A stretch of DNA of 64,000 nt from Marinobacter sp. F4218 (lineage in GTDB: Bacteria; Pseudomonadota; Gammaproteobacteria; Pseudomonadales; Oleiphilaceae), in the NCBI RefSeq assembly GCF_019443085.1, contig NZ_JAHZIL010000003.1:1-64000 (forward strand). The letters are read 5' to 3'. Below, piece after piece: positions 19,768 to 29,232 of this stretch; position 1 is the stretch's first letter; every line of letters begins with the position of its first letter. Made by a program: the position numbers and the translations under genes. The notes beneath the pieces were generated by a model. That model made no database searches and was not told the origin of the DNA. It was given only the letters and a program-made list of their open reading frames with translations.

Positions 19768-19879
19768 TGCACAAAAATGGCGCAACTAAGCCAATGGTCT
19801 ACTAGTCCATGATTTCAAACGGCCTAGAGTTGTTCAGAAAGACAACAAAACAACAATTAGGCAGAATGAGGTGGAATGT

Positions 19880-21754
19880 ATGGACTACCACTCCGAGTTT
19901 CGGCGTTCGATTGCTCAACCGACCGACTTCTGGCGTGAACAGGCAGAGCAAATCGAATGGATCGAACCGCCTAAAACCATCTGGACACCGACTGACAATG
20001 GTCACGGACAATGGTTTCCAGACGGCGTTCTGAACAGCTCCTATGTCGCCCTGGACGCGAACATTCTTGCCGGACGTGGCGACCAGACGGCACTCATCTA
20101 CGATTCTCCGGTCACCAGCACCAAGCGCGCCTACACCTATCAGGAACTGACCGATGCGGTAGCCCTGTTCGCTGGCGCACTGACCGCCAGGGGCATTTCC
20201 AAGGGTGACCGGGTCATCATCTACATGCCGATGATTCCGGAAGCAGTCATCGCAATGCTCGGCTGCGCGCGCATCGGCGCAATCCATTCCGTGGTTTTCG
20301 GCGGCTTCGCCTCTCACGAACTGGCGGTACGGATTGACGATGCCAAGCCCAAGGCCCTGATTACCGCCTCCTGCGGCATCGAGATAAACCGGGTGATCGA
20401 ATACAAGCCTTTGGTGGACAAGGCAATTGAACAGGCCGACCACAAGCCGGATAGCTGCATTGTGTATCAGCGCCCTCAAGCCAACGCCGAATTGCACCCC
20501 GGCCGGGATTTTGACTGGAATGAGTCCGTCGCCGCTGCGACGCCCGCAGACCCTGTGCCCGTCAAGTCCACAGACCCGCTGTACATCCTGTACACCTCCG
20601 GCACAACCGGAAAACCCAAAGGAGTGGTTCGAGACAATGGCGGGCATGCGGTCGCACTGACCTACAGCATGAAACTGGTTTATGACGCCAATCCGGGCGA
20701 CGTATACTGGGCCGCCTCCGACGTAGGCTGGGTGGTTGGCCACAGCTACATCGTATATGGGCCGCTGTTCGCTGGCTGCACAACCATCCTGTACGAAGGC
20801 AAGCCGGTGAAAACCCCCGACGCCGGAGCGTTCTGGCGCGTGGTTCAGGACCATGGTGTGAATCTTCTGTTTACGGCTCCTACCGCTTTTCGTGCCGTTC
20901 GCAAGGAAGATCCGGAGGCCGACCACCTGTCCCGTTATGACGTAAGTTCACTGAAACGAATCTTTCTTGCCGGCGAACGCCTCGATCCACCGACCTACGA
21001 CTGGCTGAACGAGCACACCAATCTGCCGATTCTCGACCACTGGTGGCAGACCGAAACCGGTTGGGCAATCTGCTGCAACCCCGTTGGCATCGAGATGATG
21101 AAAACCAAACCGGGTTCGGCGACCGTGCCCTCGCCCGGCTTTAACGTGCAGGTCGTGGGTATGAACGGGCGCCAGATGCCAGCCGGCGAGCAGGGACAGA
21201 TCGCGGTCAAACTGCCGCTACCGCCAGGGTGCCTGCTAACCGTATGGGGCGACGATGCCCGTTTCCAGAAAAGCTATCTCGAACCCATTCCGGGTTATTA
21301 CAGCTCGGGTGATGGCGGCTTCATCGACGACGATGGCTACGTCTTCATCATGGGTCGGACAGACGATGTCATTAACGTGGCCGGACACCGGCTTTCGACT
21401 GGTGAAATGGAGGAAGTGGTTGCCTCGCATCCAGCCATTGCCGAATGCTGTGTTGTGGGTGCCCACGACGACCTCAAGGGCCAGGTGCCGGTTGGATTGG
21501 TGCTTATCAAAGACGGAGCGACCATCGACCACGACGAGCTCGAGGATGAACTGGTCGAAATGGTTCGGGAAAAGATCGGTGCCATTGCCTGTTTTCGCAG
21601 GGCTATAGTGGTTGATCGGTTACCCAAGACCCGGTCGGGCAAGATTCTCCGACGGGTCATTCGCCAGATTGCCGACGGAGAGCGGTACACGGTCCCCAGC
21701 ACTATTGACGATCCCGCGATTCTGGACGAGATCAGCGAGCACTTCCGAGGCTGA
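19880..21754 (+). CDS. prpE: Propionyl-CoA synthetase-like acyl-CoA synthetase
   Basis: This is an adenylate-forming enzyme that activates a short-chain acid, most likely propionate, to its CoA ester. The ATG at 19880 follows AGGTGG at five bases and gives 624 residues. The A3-type P-loop YTSGTTGKPKGVVRDNGGHA is the form typical of PrpE rather than Acs. Downstream are WWQTETGWAI, the GRTDDVINVAGHRLSTGEMEE hinge, and PKTRSGKILRR with the acetylatable catalytic Lys. No methylcitrate-cycle genes are adjacent. Acetate or other short acids remain possible substrates. Confidence 0.88.
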   Translation: MDYHSEFRRSIAQPTDFWREQAEQIEWIEPPKTIWTPTDNGHGQWFPDGVLNSSYVALDANILAGRGDQTALIYDSPVTSTKRAYTYQELTDAVALFAGALTARGISKGDRVIIYMPMIPEAVIAMLGCARIGAIHSVVFGGFASHELAVRIDDAKPKALITASCGIEINRVIEYKPLVDKAIEQADHKPDSCIVYQRPQANAELHPGRDFDWNESVAAATPADPVPVKSTDPLYILYTSGTTGKPKGVVRDNGGHAVALTYSMKLVYDANPGDVYWAASDVGWVVGHSYIVYGPLFAGCTTILYEGKPVKTPDAGAFWRVVQDHGVNLLFTAPTAFRAVRKEDPEADHLSRYDVSSLKRIFLAGERLDPPTYDWLNEHTNLPILDHWWQTETGWAICCNPVGIEMMKTKPGSATVPSPGFNVQVVGMNGRQMPAGEQGQIAVKLPLPPGCLLTVWGDDARFQKSYLEPIPGYYSSGDGGFIDDDGYVFIMGRTDDVINVAGHRLSTGEMEEVVASHPAIAECCVVGAHDDLKGQVPVGLVLIKDGATIDHDELEDELVEMVREKIGAIACFRRAIVVDRLPKTRSGKILRRVIRQIADGERYTVPSTIDDPAILDEISEHFRG

Positions 21755-21768
21755 ATCCCGTCCAACAG

Positions 21769-21807
21769 AAAACCTCCCGACCTCCTTCAGGAGGCTCGGG
21801 AGGTTTT
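21769..21807 (+). terminator. Rho-independent terminator after prpE-like gene
   Basis: AAAACCTCCCGA (21769-21780) pairs with TCGGGAGGTTTT (21796-21807). The intervening bases form a further short CCTCC/GGAGG pairing. The run of T residues belongs to the 3' arm. Confidence 0.85.
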
Positions 21808-21876
21808 GCATGCCCATTTGTTCAAATGATTGTTTTTAAAACACTAAAAACCCTCTTGAAACAAGCAAAAAAAGCG

Positions 21877-21904
21877 TTGACGACCCCCAATCTCGGTCTA
21901 TACT
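21877..21904 (+). promoter_or_regulatory. Promoter of the cold-shock gene
   Basis: TTGACG (21877-21882), 16-nt spacer, TATACT (21899-21904): one of the best sigma70-type promoters in the window. The predicted transcript would begin around 21911, leaving a leader of about 160 nt before the start codon at 22070, as is typical of CspA-type genes. Confidence 0.75.
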
Positions 21905-22069
21905 GAAATTGCTGTGAAAATACAGCGGTATTTGGTGAAAGCGCTATAACGTCCTGCCGAAGTGCTCTTCGTTGCTCCTTCCTCAGTACTCTCTGGATTT
22001 CTCAGCATGGATTCCATAAGGAATATGAAGGTCCCGTGAGGGCAAATTTCAGAAAGACAGGAAAGATCA
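21905..22069 (+). promoter_or_regulatory. Long structured 5' leader of the cold-shock gene
   Basis: The leader contains three simple hairpins: GCTGT/ACAGC (21911-21926), CGAAG/CTTCG with a four-base loop (21958-21971), and ATTCC/GGAAT (22011-22024). A ribosome site AGGAAAG lies just before the ATG. Leaders of this length in cspA-type mRNAs refold with temperature to open the ribosome site. That this leader does so is inferred. No other gene is visible in 21755-22069. Confidence 0.55.
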
Positions 22070-22279
22070 ATGTCCGATACAAAAACCGGCCACGTGAAGT
22101 GGTTTAACGAGTCCAAAGGCTTTGGCTTCATCGCTCAAGACGGTGGAAGTGACGTCTTTGTTCACTACAGTGCAATCAATGCAAGCGGTTTCCGTACCCT
22201 GACCGAAGGTCAGCAGGTGCAGTTCACCGTGACGCAGGGACCGAAAGGCCCGCAGGCGGAAAACGTAACCCCGGTTTGA
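22070..22279 (+). CDS. CspA-family cold-shock protein
   Basis: The 69-residue single cold-shock domain has both RNA-binding motifs: KGFGFIAQ (RNP1) and DVFVHYSAI (RNP2), after GHVKWFNE. Such proteins bind single-stranded RNA and DNA and melt mRNA structure at low temperature. It is a single-gene unit with its own promoter, long leader and downstream hairpin. Which csp paralogue it corresponds to cannot be decided here; a second, longer member (cspD-like) is at 48321. Confidence 0.96.
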   Translation: MSDTKTGHVKWFNESKGFGFIAQDGGSDVFVHYSAINASGFRTLTEGQQVQFTVTQGPKGPQAENVTPV

Positions 22280-22323
22280 GGTTACTGCTTCCGTCCTTTG
22301 CCCCTCACGGGCATGGGAAAATC

Positions 22324-22351
22324 AATCAGCCGGCACTCGTGCCGGCTGATT
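22324..22351. terminator. Convergent terminator hairpin between csp and leuA
   Basis: AATCAGCCGGCAC (22324-22336) pairs perfectly with GTGCCGGCTGATT (22339-22351). On the minus strand the stem is followed by GATTTT, serving leuA; on the plus strand there is no clear U-tract. The genes on each side face each other, so a two-way role is likely. Confidence 0.75.
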
Positions 22352-22372
22352 ACGTCTGGAACCTGTGATTGA

Positions 22373-24067
22373 TCACGCACCGACGGTGTCCGTAGTGGTC
22401 CGCGGAGCCGGCATCTCGGCACCGACCACTTGCGCAACCGCCGAGAAAAGAGCCTGCAACGTCGCTGAGGTGGTGTCTTCCGCCAGAGCCGCCGCACTGC
22501 AATGCCGTCCGCCCGCCATCAGGCGAATACACGCCAAGGCATTCGCATTGGTGCCCTCACCGAGTGCGAACTCGTCATAAGCCTCTACAGCAATTGAAAC
22601 CCCGAACTCGCGCTCCAGTGCGTCGGATACCGCTTCAACAGCACCCAAGCCACGCCCCTTCAATGACAAGGGTGTCGAACCGGAACCGACGGTGACATCG
22701 GCTTGAACGCCTTCCGAATCACGATGCAGGTCATAGGCACGCAACGCCCAATCATCATGAACCTTCAGGTAGCGATCCTCGAACAACCGGTGAATCGTAA
22801 GGGAATCGATCTCGCCACCATTGGTTTCGGCTTCCCGTTGCACCATCTTGCTGAACTCGATCTGCAACCAGCGCGGCAGGCTGATGTTGTAATCCCTCTC
22901 CAACACGTAGGCGACTCCACCCTTGCCGGACTGGCTGTTGATTCGCACTACTTCCTCGTAGCGACGCCCCACATCGAACGGGTCAATCGGCAGGTAGGCA
23001 ACGTTCCAGAGTTCACCTGGTTCGCGTCGGGCCAGGCACTTGCGAATAGCATCCTGATGGCTACCGGAAAATGCTGTGAAGACCAGCTCTCCTGCATAGG
23101 GGTGACGGGGATGGGTTGAAATCTCGGTACAGGCTTCAACCACTTCGGTGATCTCGGCCATTCCCGACAGATCAAGAGTCGGATCGATACCCTGGGAATA
23201 CAGATTCATGGCCATGGTAACCAGGTCCATGTTTCCGGTGCGCTCACCGTTGCCCATCAGGGTACCTTCCACTCGGTCAGCACCCGCCATGACCGCCAGT
23301 TCGGCGGCAGCCACCGCACACCCACGGTCATTGTGGGTGTGCACACTGATGCTCAGGTGTTCGCGGCGCTGGATATTGTCGCAAATCCATTCAATCTGGT
23401 CGGCAAACACATTCGGCGTTGCCATTTCCACGGTCGCAGGCAGGTTGATAATGACCGGCTGCCCCTGATCCGGACGCCAGACCTCGGTTACCGCATCCAC
23501 CACTTCGGCCGCAAAGTCCAGTTCCGTTCCGGTGAAACTCTCCGGAGAATACTGGAATGTCCATTCGGTCTCCGGGTGTCGGGCCGCAATGTCGCGCACC
23601 AATCTGGCACCCTTCACGGCAATGTCCCGGATACCCGCCCGATCAAGGCCAAACACCTGCTCACGCTGAACCGTGGAGGTTGAGTTATAGACATGGACGA
23701 TGGCCCGCTTGGCGCCTTGCAGCGCCTCGTAGGTGCGTTCGATCAACTCTGGCCGGGCCTGGGTCAGAACCTGGATTTTCACATCCTCGGGGATTCGGTT
23801 TTCCTCGATGAGTTTGCGACAGAAATCAAAGTCGGGCTGACTGGCGGCCGGAAACCCAATCTCGATTTCCTTGAAACCAAGCTTGACCAGCAGGTCAAAC
23901 AGCCGTTGTTTTTGGGCCACCGTCATCGGCTTGACCAGCGCCTGATTACCATCCCGAAGATCAACCGCGCACCAGGTCGGAGCGGTTTCGATGACTTTGT
24001 CAGGCCAGCGGCGATCGGTTTTTCCTACGGGCTTGAAAGCAACGTATTTACGGTAATCAAAAGCCAT
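22373..24067 (-). CDS. leuA: 2-isopropylmalate synthase (long form)
   Basis: It condenses acetyl-CoA with 2-ketoisovalerate, the first step of leucine synthesis. The 564-residue product is the long LeuA type seen in Pseudomonas and Actinobacteria: TIM barrel with TWCAVDLRDGNQAL, the metal-binding HTHNDRGCAVA motif (about residue 240), and a C-terminal LeuA dimer/allosteric domain for leucine feedback (about 430-550). AAGGA lies nine bases before the ATG. It diverges from an Lrp-type regulator. Confidence 0.97.
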   Translation of the reverse strand: MAFDYRKYVAFKPVGKTDRRWPDKVIETAPTWCAVDLRDGNQALVKPMTVAQKQRLFDLLVKLGFKEIEIGFPAASQPDFDFCRKLIEENRIPEDVKIQVLTQARPELIERTYEALQGAKRAIVHVYNSTSTVQREQVFGLDRAGIRDIAVKGARLVRDIAARHPETEWTFQYSPESFTGTELDFAAEVVDAVTEVWRPDQGQPVIINLPATVEMATPNVFADQIEWICDNIQRREHLSISVHTHNDRGCAVAAAELAVMAGADRVEGTLMGNGERTGNMDLVTMAMNLYSQGIDPTLDLSGMAEITEVVEACTEISTHPRHPYAGELVFTAFSGSHQDAIRKCLARREPGELWNVAYLPIDPFDVGRRYEEVVRINSQSGKGGVAYVLERDYNISLPRWLQIEFSKMVQREAETNGGEIDSLTIHRLFEDRYLKVHDDWALRAYDLHRDSEGVQADVTVGSGSTPLSLKGRGLGAVEAVSDALEREFGVSIAVEAYDEFALGEGTNANALACIRLMAGGRHCSAAALAEDTTSATLQALFSAVAQVVGAEMPAPRTTTDTVGA

Positions 24068-24215
24068 TTGAGTCAGTCCTTGCGGTTACCAATGGAGAGT
24101 CTTGCAATAGTTTTAATAGGTTAACGTTAAAACGCGAGCATATGATTGCTATTTCAGCCCCTCAGGACTACTTTTAGCTATATCATGCTTATTACCTCAC
24201 GGAAATTGACATTAT
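24068..24215. promoter_or_regulatory. leuA / Lrp-family divergent control region
   Basis: This 148-nt gap between divergent starts holds the 10-nt palindrome TTAACGTTAA (24121-24130) in A/T-rich surroundings. Lrp-family proteins often control a divergent neighbour, so leuA is a candidate target. I could not fix either promoter with confidence and see no leucine-rich leader peptide for attenuation. Confidence 0.35.
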
Positions 24216-24713
24216 ATGGCCGGAAAACAAGAAAGACTTATTAAAATCGATAAAACCGACCGCCGAATCCTTGAGCAGGTACAGCAGAACGGCTCGCTGA
24301 CCAACCAGGAGCTCGCTGACAAGGTGGGACTTTCGCCCTCCCCCTGCCTGCGTCGCGTCAGGGCTCTGGAGGACGCGGGCATCATCGTCCGTACGGTCAC
24401 CATTCTGGACCACAAGAAGCTTGGCCTGTCCCTTACCGCCATTATCCTGATCGGTATGGACCGGCATACACCGGAGCGGTTCTCCGCTTTCGAAGAGCAG
24501 GTCGCCCAATACCCGGAGGTGCAGGAGTGTTACCTCATCACCGGTCAGGACGCCGATTACATGCTGAAGGTTGTGGTGCCTGACATGGATCACTACCACC
24601 ACTTCCTGTTGAACCGGATTACGCGGATTCAGGGTGTCAGTGGCGTACATTCCAGCTTCGTTCTGAGAAGGGTCATAGACAGCACCTCGCTTCCTCTGGG
24701 CTACCTGACCTGA
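24216..24713 (+). CDS. Lrp/AsnC-family transcriptional regulator
   Basis: The 165-residue product has an N-terminal winged helix-turn-helix (DKTDRRILEQVQQNGSLTNQELADKVGLSPSPCLRRV, about 10-60) and a C-terminal RAM ligand-binding domain with VQECYLITGQDADYMLKVVVPDMDHY. This closely resembles global Lrp-like members and BkdR-type regulators. The divergent position suggests that it senses leucine or another branched-chain metabolite and acts on leuA; this is inference. Confidence 0.93.
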   Translation: MAGKQERLIKIDKTDRRILEQVQQNGSLTNQELADKVGLSPSPCLRRVRALEDAGIIVRTVTILDHKKLGLSLTAIILIGMDRHTPERFSAFEEQVAQYPEVQECYLITGQDADYMLKVVVPDMDHYHHFLLNRITRIQGVSGVHSSFVLRRVIDSTSLPLGYLT

Positions 24714-24922
24714 GAGCACGAACAAGTCACTCTGGCTGCCGGCATCGCAGGGCGCGCAGCCAACATCGCCGTTTCGTCGCTCCCCGTCTGTACCTTGGCA
24801 GGCTGGCTCCGTACAATAACGACCTCTTTATGATAAACAGAGCCTGCGCAGGCTTCGGCGGACCATTCACCGCCTGTCGATTAGGCTGACAACCCCCTGA
24901 TTTGAACCAAACGGAAGACACG

Positions 24923-26656
24923 ATGCGAGCAAGCCGCTACCTGATTGCAACCCAGAAAGAGACACCGGCAGACGCCGAGATTATCAGCCACCAGCTCATG
25001 CTGCGTGCCGGCATGATCCGCAAACTTGCGGCCGGACTCTACACCTGGCTGCCAATGGGCTTGCGGACGCTACGCAAGGTTGAGCGAATTGTTCGTGAAG
25101 AGATGGACAAGAGCGGAGGCCAGGAAGTGCTGATGCCGGCGGTCCAGCCCGCGGAACTGTGGGAAGAGTCCGGGCGCTGGACCCAATACGGTGGCGAACT
25201 GCTGCGCATGCAGGACCGCCACGGGCGGGATTTCTGTTTTGGCCCGACCCACGAAGAAGTGATTACCGACCTGATCCGTAACGAGCTGAACAGCTACAAG
25301 GAGCTGCCGGCCAACTTCTACCAGATCCAGACCAAGTTCCGGGATGAGCGCAGGCCCCGTTTCGGTGTCATGCGGGCCCGGGAATTCATCATGAAGGATG
25401 CCTATTCGTTTCACCTAAACGGCGAATCGCTGGATGAAACCTACCAGGTCATGCACCGCACCTACTGCGCCATTTTTGACCGCTTGGGGCTGGATTACCG
25501 TCCGGTCCAGGCCGATTCCGGAGCCATTGGCGGCAGCGCGTCCCACGAATTCCACGTACTGGCTTCCTCCGGCGAGGACGACATCGTGTTCAGCACCGAC
25601 AGTAGCTATGCCGCCAATATTGAGAAAGCCGAGGCGGTGACACCGACTGGCGAACGGGCAGCTCCGTCCGAAGAACTGAAGGAAGTCTCCACGCCGGGGC
25701 AGCGGACGATTGAAGCCATTTCCGAATTCCTAGGCGTGGATGCTACCCGCACCGTCAAAACGCTGTTGGTTAAAGCCGAGGCGGACGAAGGCGAAGACGC
25801 CGGCCTCATCGCCCTGATCCTGCGCGGCGATCACAGCCTGAATGAAATCAAGGCCGAAAACCTTGCCGGCGTTGCGGAACCACTGACCATGGCCACGGAT
25901 GAGGAAATCGAGAAGGTAGTAGGCTGCAAGGCCGGCTCGATTGGTCCGGTGAATCTGAATGTGCCGATTGTAGTGGATCGCAGTGCGGCTCATCTCGCGG
26001 ATTTCGTCTGCGGCGCGAACAAGGAGGACTTCCACCTGACCGGAGTGAATTGGGATCGCGATGTTGCAGCTACCCGGGTCGAGGACATCCGCAATGTTGT
26101 CGAGGGTGACCCGAGTCCGGATGGTAAAGGCACCCTGGAAATCCGCCGGGGCATTGAGGTCGGCCACATCTTCAAGCTCGGCAACAAGTACAGCCAGGCC
26201 ATGAATGCCACCGTGCTCGATGAAAATGGTAAAAGCGTTGTTATGGAGATGGGGTGCTATGGTATCGGGGTTTCCCGCATCGTCGCCGCGTCCATCGAAC
26301 AGAACCACGATGACAAGGGCATTATCTGGCCAGATGCGATTGCTCCTTTCCAGGTGGCGATCGTCACCCTGAACGCCCACAAGTCGGCCCCCGTTGCAGA
26401 GGCTGGCGAAAAGCTCTACGAACAACTCCGTCAGGCGGGATATGACGTACTGCTGGATGACCGCAACGAGCGCCCCGGCGTGAAGTTCGCCGACATGGAA
26501 TTGATTGGCATTCCCCACCGGATTGTGGTTTCCGATCGCGGTCTCGCGGCCGGAACGCTGGAATACAAAGGACGCCGCGATGCGGACAAACAGGATATTC
26601 CGGTTGCCGAAGCCCTGCCCTTCCTGATCAACGCGTCACCGCGCAAGGGTCTCTGA
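24923..26656 (+). CDS. proS: Prolyl-tRNA synthetase ProRS
   Basis: This class II synthetase charges tRNA-Pro. The ATG at 24923 follows GGAAG and gives 577 residues beginning [19 protein letters not shown], the standard bacterial N-terminus. Motif 2 lies in [18 protein letters not shown]. The YbaK-type editing insertion that hydrolyses Ala-tRNA-Pro is at about 220-390. Motif 3 is in [18 protein letters not shown], followed by the anticodon-binding domain. It is monocistronic between the lrp-type gene and a convergent hairpin. Confidence 0.98.
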   Translation: MRASRYLIATQKETPADAEIISHQLMLRAGMIRKLAAGLYTWLPMGLRTLRKVERIVREEMDKSGGQEVLMPAVQPAELWEESGRWTQYGGELLRMQDRHGRDFCFGPTHEEVITDLIRNELNSYKELPANFYQIQTKFRDERRPRFGVMRAREFIMKDAYSFHLNGESLDETYQVMHRTYCAIFDRLGLDYRPVQADSGAIGGSASHEFHVLASSGEDDIVFSTDSSYAANIEKAEAVTPTGERAAPSEELKEVSTPGQRTIEAISEFLGVDATRTVKTLLVKAEADEGEDAGLIALILRGDHSLNEIKAENLAGVAEPLTMATDEEIEKVVGCKAGSIGPVNLNVPIVVDRSAAHLADFVCGANKEDFHLTGVNWDRDVAATRVEDIRNVVEGDPSPDGKGTLEIRRGIEVGHIFKLGNKYSQAMNATVLDENGKSVVMEMGCYGIGVSRIVAASIEQNHDDKGIIWPDAIAPFQVAIVTLNAHKSAPVAEAGEKLYEQLRQAGYDVLLDDRNERPGVKFADMELIGIPHRIVVSDRGLAAGTLEYKGRRDADKQDIPVAEALPFLINASPRKGL

Positions 26657-26670
26657 AGCCGGGGCTGACG

Positions 26671-26705
26671 GGGTTCGTGCGGGCGCTTGCCGCCTGCACG
26701 AACCC
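26671..26705. terminator. Convergent hairpin between proS and murB
   Basis: GGGTTCGTGC (26671-26680) pairs with GCACGAACCC (26696-26705). Inside, GGCG pairs with CGCC across a 5-nt loop, and a G-T pair joins the two parts, giving about 15 bp of continuous stem. There is no U-tract on either side, so it may act with Rho or as an mRNA 3'-end stabiliser for both converging transcripts. Confidence 0.65.
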
Positions 26706-26712
26706 AGGATCG

Positions 26713-27738
26713 CTATCCCACGACACCGGGTTCCATTTCGAGCTCCACTCCGAACTTGGCCCTAACCGTTTCCCGTATTTTTCCTGCCAACTCCAGAATG
26801 TCGCGTCCAGTACCGCCTGAATGGTTAATGAGCACCAGCGCCTGGCGATTATGAACACCGACTCGACCGTTCCGGAACCCTTTCCAGCCGCACTGGTCAA
26901 TCAGCCAGGCAGCCGCAAGCTTGACGCCTTGGGGTTGCTTGTAACCAACGATATCCGGATAGGTAGACTGAAGACTTTTGTACTCGGCCGACGGCACCAC
27001 GGGATTCTTGAAAAAACTGCCGGCATTGGGGATGAGGTCCGGGTCGGGCAGTTTGCGACGCCGAATGGCCATGACAGCCTCAGCGACATCCGTGGCGCTC
27101 AGCTCCGACCGGGGGCGCTCACCAAGGTACTCCTCCAGATCCCGGTAACCCAATTGCAATGGCTTGTCCCGGGAGAGCCTGAGGCGAACCTCGATGATCG
27201 CATACCGACCGGGCGACTGTTTGAACAGACTGTCCCGGTACGCAAAACGGCATTCGTTATTGGATAACCTGACCACTTCACCGGTCCTGCGGTCCAGCGC
27301 CGTGACTGACTCCAGGGTATCGCACAACTCCACACCGTACGCACCAATATTCTGAACCGGAGCCGCACCTGCGGTTCCCGGAATCAGGGCCAGGTTCTCG
27401 ATCCCCCGATACCCGGCTCCGGCAGCATAGAGTACCGCTTCATGCCAGTTTTCACCGCCGCCCAGAACCAGCGTCGCCTCGTGGTTCCTGGCGTGCTCCC
27501 AATAGCGGCCACGAACACAGATCCGGATGACCAGCCCGTTGAAGTCGCCGTTAAAGACAAGGTTGCTGCCGCCGCCGAGAATCAGAACGCTGGCACTGTG
27601 GTTCGCGGCCCAGGCCAACGCCTCTTTCAACCCGTCGGCGTCCTCCACTTCCCAGTAAAAGCGGGCAACCGCAGGTACATGCAGGGTGTTGAGATCGCCA
27701 AGCTGCACATGCTCCCTGGGTTCCGCTGTCAGACTCAA
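26713..27738 (-). CDS. murB: UDP-N-acetylenolpyruvoylglucosamine reductase
   Basis: MurB is a flavoenzyme that reduces the enolpyruvyl group to form UDP-MurNAc in peptidoglycan synthesis. The 341-residue product is the E. coli-type MurB: FAD-binding PP-loop ILGGGSNLVFNGDFNGLVI, ENLALIPGTAGAAPVQNIGAYG, and the catalytic region PNAGSFFKNPVV. Translation likely begins at a TTG that overlaps the upstream phosphatase stop codon, with GGGAG eight bases before it. It is the last gene of the envelope operon. Confidence 0.97.
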   Translation of the reverse strand: MSLTAEPREHVQLGDLNTLHVPAVARFYWEVEDADGLKEALAWAANHSASVLILGGGSNLVFNGDFNGLVIRICVRGRYWEHARNHEATLVLGGGENWHEAVLYAAGAGYRGIENLALIPGTAGAAPVQNIGAYGVELCDTLESVTALDRRTGEVVRLSNNECRFAYRDSLFKQSPGRYAIIEVRLRLSRDKPLQLGYRDLEEYLGERPRSELSATDVAEAVMAIRRRKLPDPDLIPNAGSFFKNPVVPSAEYKSLQSTYPDIVGYKQPQGVKLAAAWLIDQCGWKGFRNGRVGVHNRQALVLINHSGGTGRDILELAGKIRETVRAKFGVELEMEPGVVG

Positions 27739-28214
27739 GCCAGACGCTCCCGGATCTCGGCCAGCAACCCTTCTCCAGCCTCATGAATCAGATCCAGAAC
27801 GAACTCGAACCCCTCTGCACCACCATAGTAGGGATCGGGCACCTCCTGATGAGAGGACTGACCGTAGCTCAGAAACAGGGCGGGACGGGTACCACCAATG
27901 CGATGCCAGACGTCGGTCACGTCCGACAGGTTCTGTTGGTCCATCACCAGAACATAATCAAAGACTTCCAGATCGTCAGCAACAAACTGACGGGCCCTCA
28001 GCGTGCTGATGTCGATACCTCGCTTGCGGGCGGCCTGCGTCGCCCGGGCATCCGGAGCCTTGCCGATATGCCAATGCCCCGTTCCGCACGAGTCGATTTC
28101 GATCCGGTCTTCCAGCCCCGATTCTTCGACCAGGGCACGGAACACGCCTTCAGCGCTGGGAGATCGACAGATATTTCCCAGACAGACAAAAAGAACCCTC
28201 ACCCGCTCTGTCAT
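27735..28214 (-). CDS. Low-molecular-weight protein tyrosine phosphatase
   Basis: The 159-residue product has the P-loop VCLGNICRSPSAEG (Cys nucleophile and Arg) near the N-terminus and the general-acid Asp in EVPDPYYGG. Such enzymes often dephosphorylate tyrosine kinases that control polysaccharide export, but no such kinase is in the window. The ATG at 28214 overlaps the kdsB stop as TAATG; the eight-codon longer frame lies inside kdsB. The same position between kdsB and murB is known in Pseudomonas. Confidence 0.95.
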   Translation of the reverse strand: MTERVRVLFVCLGNICRSPSAEGVFRALVEESGLEDRIEIDSCGTGHWHIGKAPDARATQAARKRGIDISTLRARQFVADDLEVFDYVLVMDQQNLSDVTDVWHRIGGTRPALFLSYGQSSHQEVPDPYYGGAEGFEFVLDLIHEAGEGLLAEIRERLA

Positions 28215-28999
28215 TATCCTCTCCCCGAATCCAGCCACGCCCTGATCCGCTCCAGGTCTGCCTCGGTATCAACGCCGGCTGGGGGCTTCTCGGTGGCCAC
28301 ATCCACGTGAATAAGCGCTCCGTTGTACAGCGCCCGAAGCTGCTCCAGAGACTCGACCTTTTCGGTGGGGGCCGGAGCCCAGTTTACAAATTGCCCCAGC
28401 ACACTGGCGCGGTAACCATAGATCCCGATGTGGCGGAAGTAACCGACACCATCCGGCAGCGAGATGTCTGCTCCGGCCAGCGGGTTGCTGTCCTGCCAAC
28501 GATCCCGGGCCCAGGGAATCGGGGCGCGGCTGAAATAGTGGGCCATACCCTGGTGATCAAAGACGACCTTGACCACGTTGGGATTGAAGACGTGATCAAC
28601 GTCATGAATACGCTCACAGAGGGTGGCTATTGCGGCATCGGGATAACGCTCGAGATTGTCTGCGACCTGATTGATCAGGGCCGGTGGAATAAGTGGTTCA
28701 TCCCCCTGAACATTGACCACACGGTGATCTGCCTCAAACCCCAACTTTCGCGCAACCTCTTCCAGTCGATCGGTACCACTGGCATGATCCGGTGACGTCA
28801 GGACCACGTTGGCACCGAAACGTTCGCAGGCCGACCGAATGCGTTCATCATCTGTCGCTACGACCACCCGGGAGGCACGGCTTTCCAGCGCCCGTTCGTA
28901 AACATGCTGCACCATGGGTTTGCCGGCAATTTCTGCCAGGGGTTTCCCGGGCAATCGACTGGACGCGTATCGGGCCGGGATGACGACGGTAAAAGACAT
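28214..28999 (-). CDS. kdsB: CMP-Kdo synthetase (3-deoxy-manno-octulosonate cytidylyltransferase)
   Basis: It activates Kdo with CTP for lipopolysaccharide inner-core assembly. The 261-residue product starts with the nucleotidyltransferase motif [23 protein letters not shown] and continues with VVATDDERI and [11 protein letters not shown]. Length and motifs are normal. It lies downstream of lpxK and the Trm112-like gene, so Kdo activation and lipid A synthesis are co-expressed. Confidence 0.98.
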   Translation of the reverse strand: MSFTVVIPARYASSRLPGKPLAEIAGKPMVQHVYERALESRASRVVVATDDERIRSACERFGANVVLTSPDHASGTDRLEEVARKLGFEADHRVVNVQGDEPLIPPALINQVADNLERYPDAAIATLCERIHDVDHVFNPNVVKVVFDHQGMAHYFSRAPIPWARDRWQDSNPLAGADISLPDGVGYFRHIGIYGYRASVLGQFVNWAPAPTEKVESLEQLRALYNGALIHVDVATEKPPAGVDTEADLERIRAWLDSGRG

Positions 29000-29024
29000 G
29001 GGCGTAGAATCCTGAGCTGGTGAC

Positions 29025-29213
29025 TTAGCGCTTATCGAGACGCTCGTCCGTCGTGAGTGTCCGGGCTTCGCCCGCCAGCATTACCGGAATTCCCTCCCGA
29101 ATCGGAAAGGCCATGGCGTCCTGATAGCAGACAAGCTCGGTGCGAGCATCATTCAGCTTCAGATCGCCCTTGCAGACCGGGCAAGCCAGCATTGCCAACA
29201 GTTTTTTATCCAT
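29025..29213 (-). CDS. Trm112-family small zinc protein (YcaR/UPF0434)
   Basis: The 62-residue product begins [18 protein letters not shown]. The CPVC pair and a downstream Cys suggest a partial zinc-ribbon, as in YcaR/Trm112 proteins. Eukaryotic Trm112 activates methyltransferases; the bacterial function is not settled. Its place between lpxK and kdsB is strongly conserved in gammaproteobacteria. Confidence 0.93.
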   Translation of the reverse strand: MDKKLLAMLACPVCKGDLKLNDARTELVCYQDAMAFPIREGIPVMLAGEARTLTTDERLDKR

Positions 29214-29232
29214 GATGTTTTCTCACCAACGA

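Noticed and set aside
19802..20926. A 374-codon minus-strand frame opposite the prpE-like gene
   Set aside because: It mirrors the codon structure of the real gene and has no family motif.
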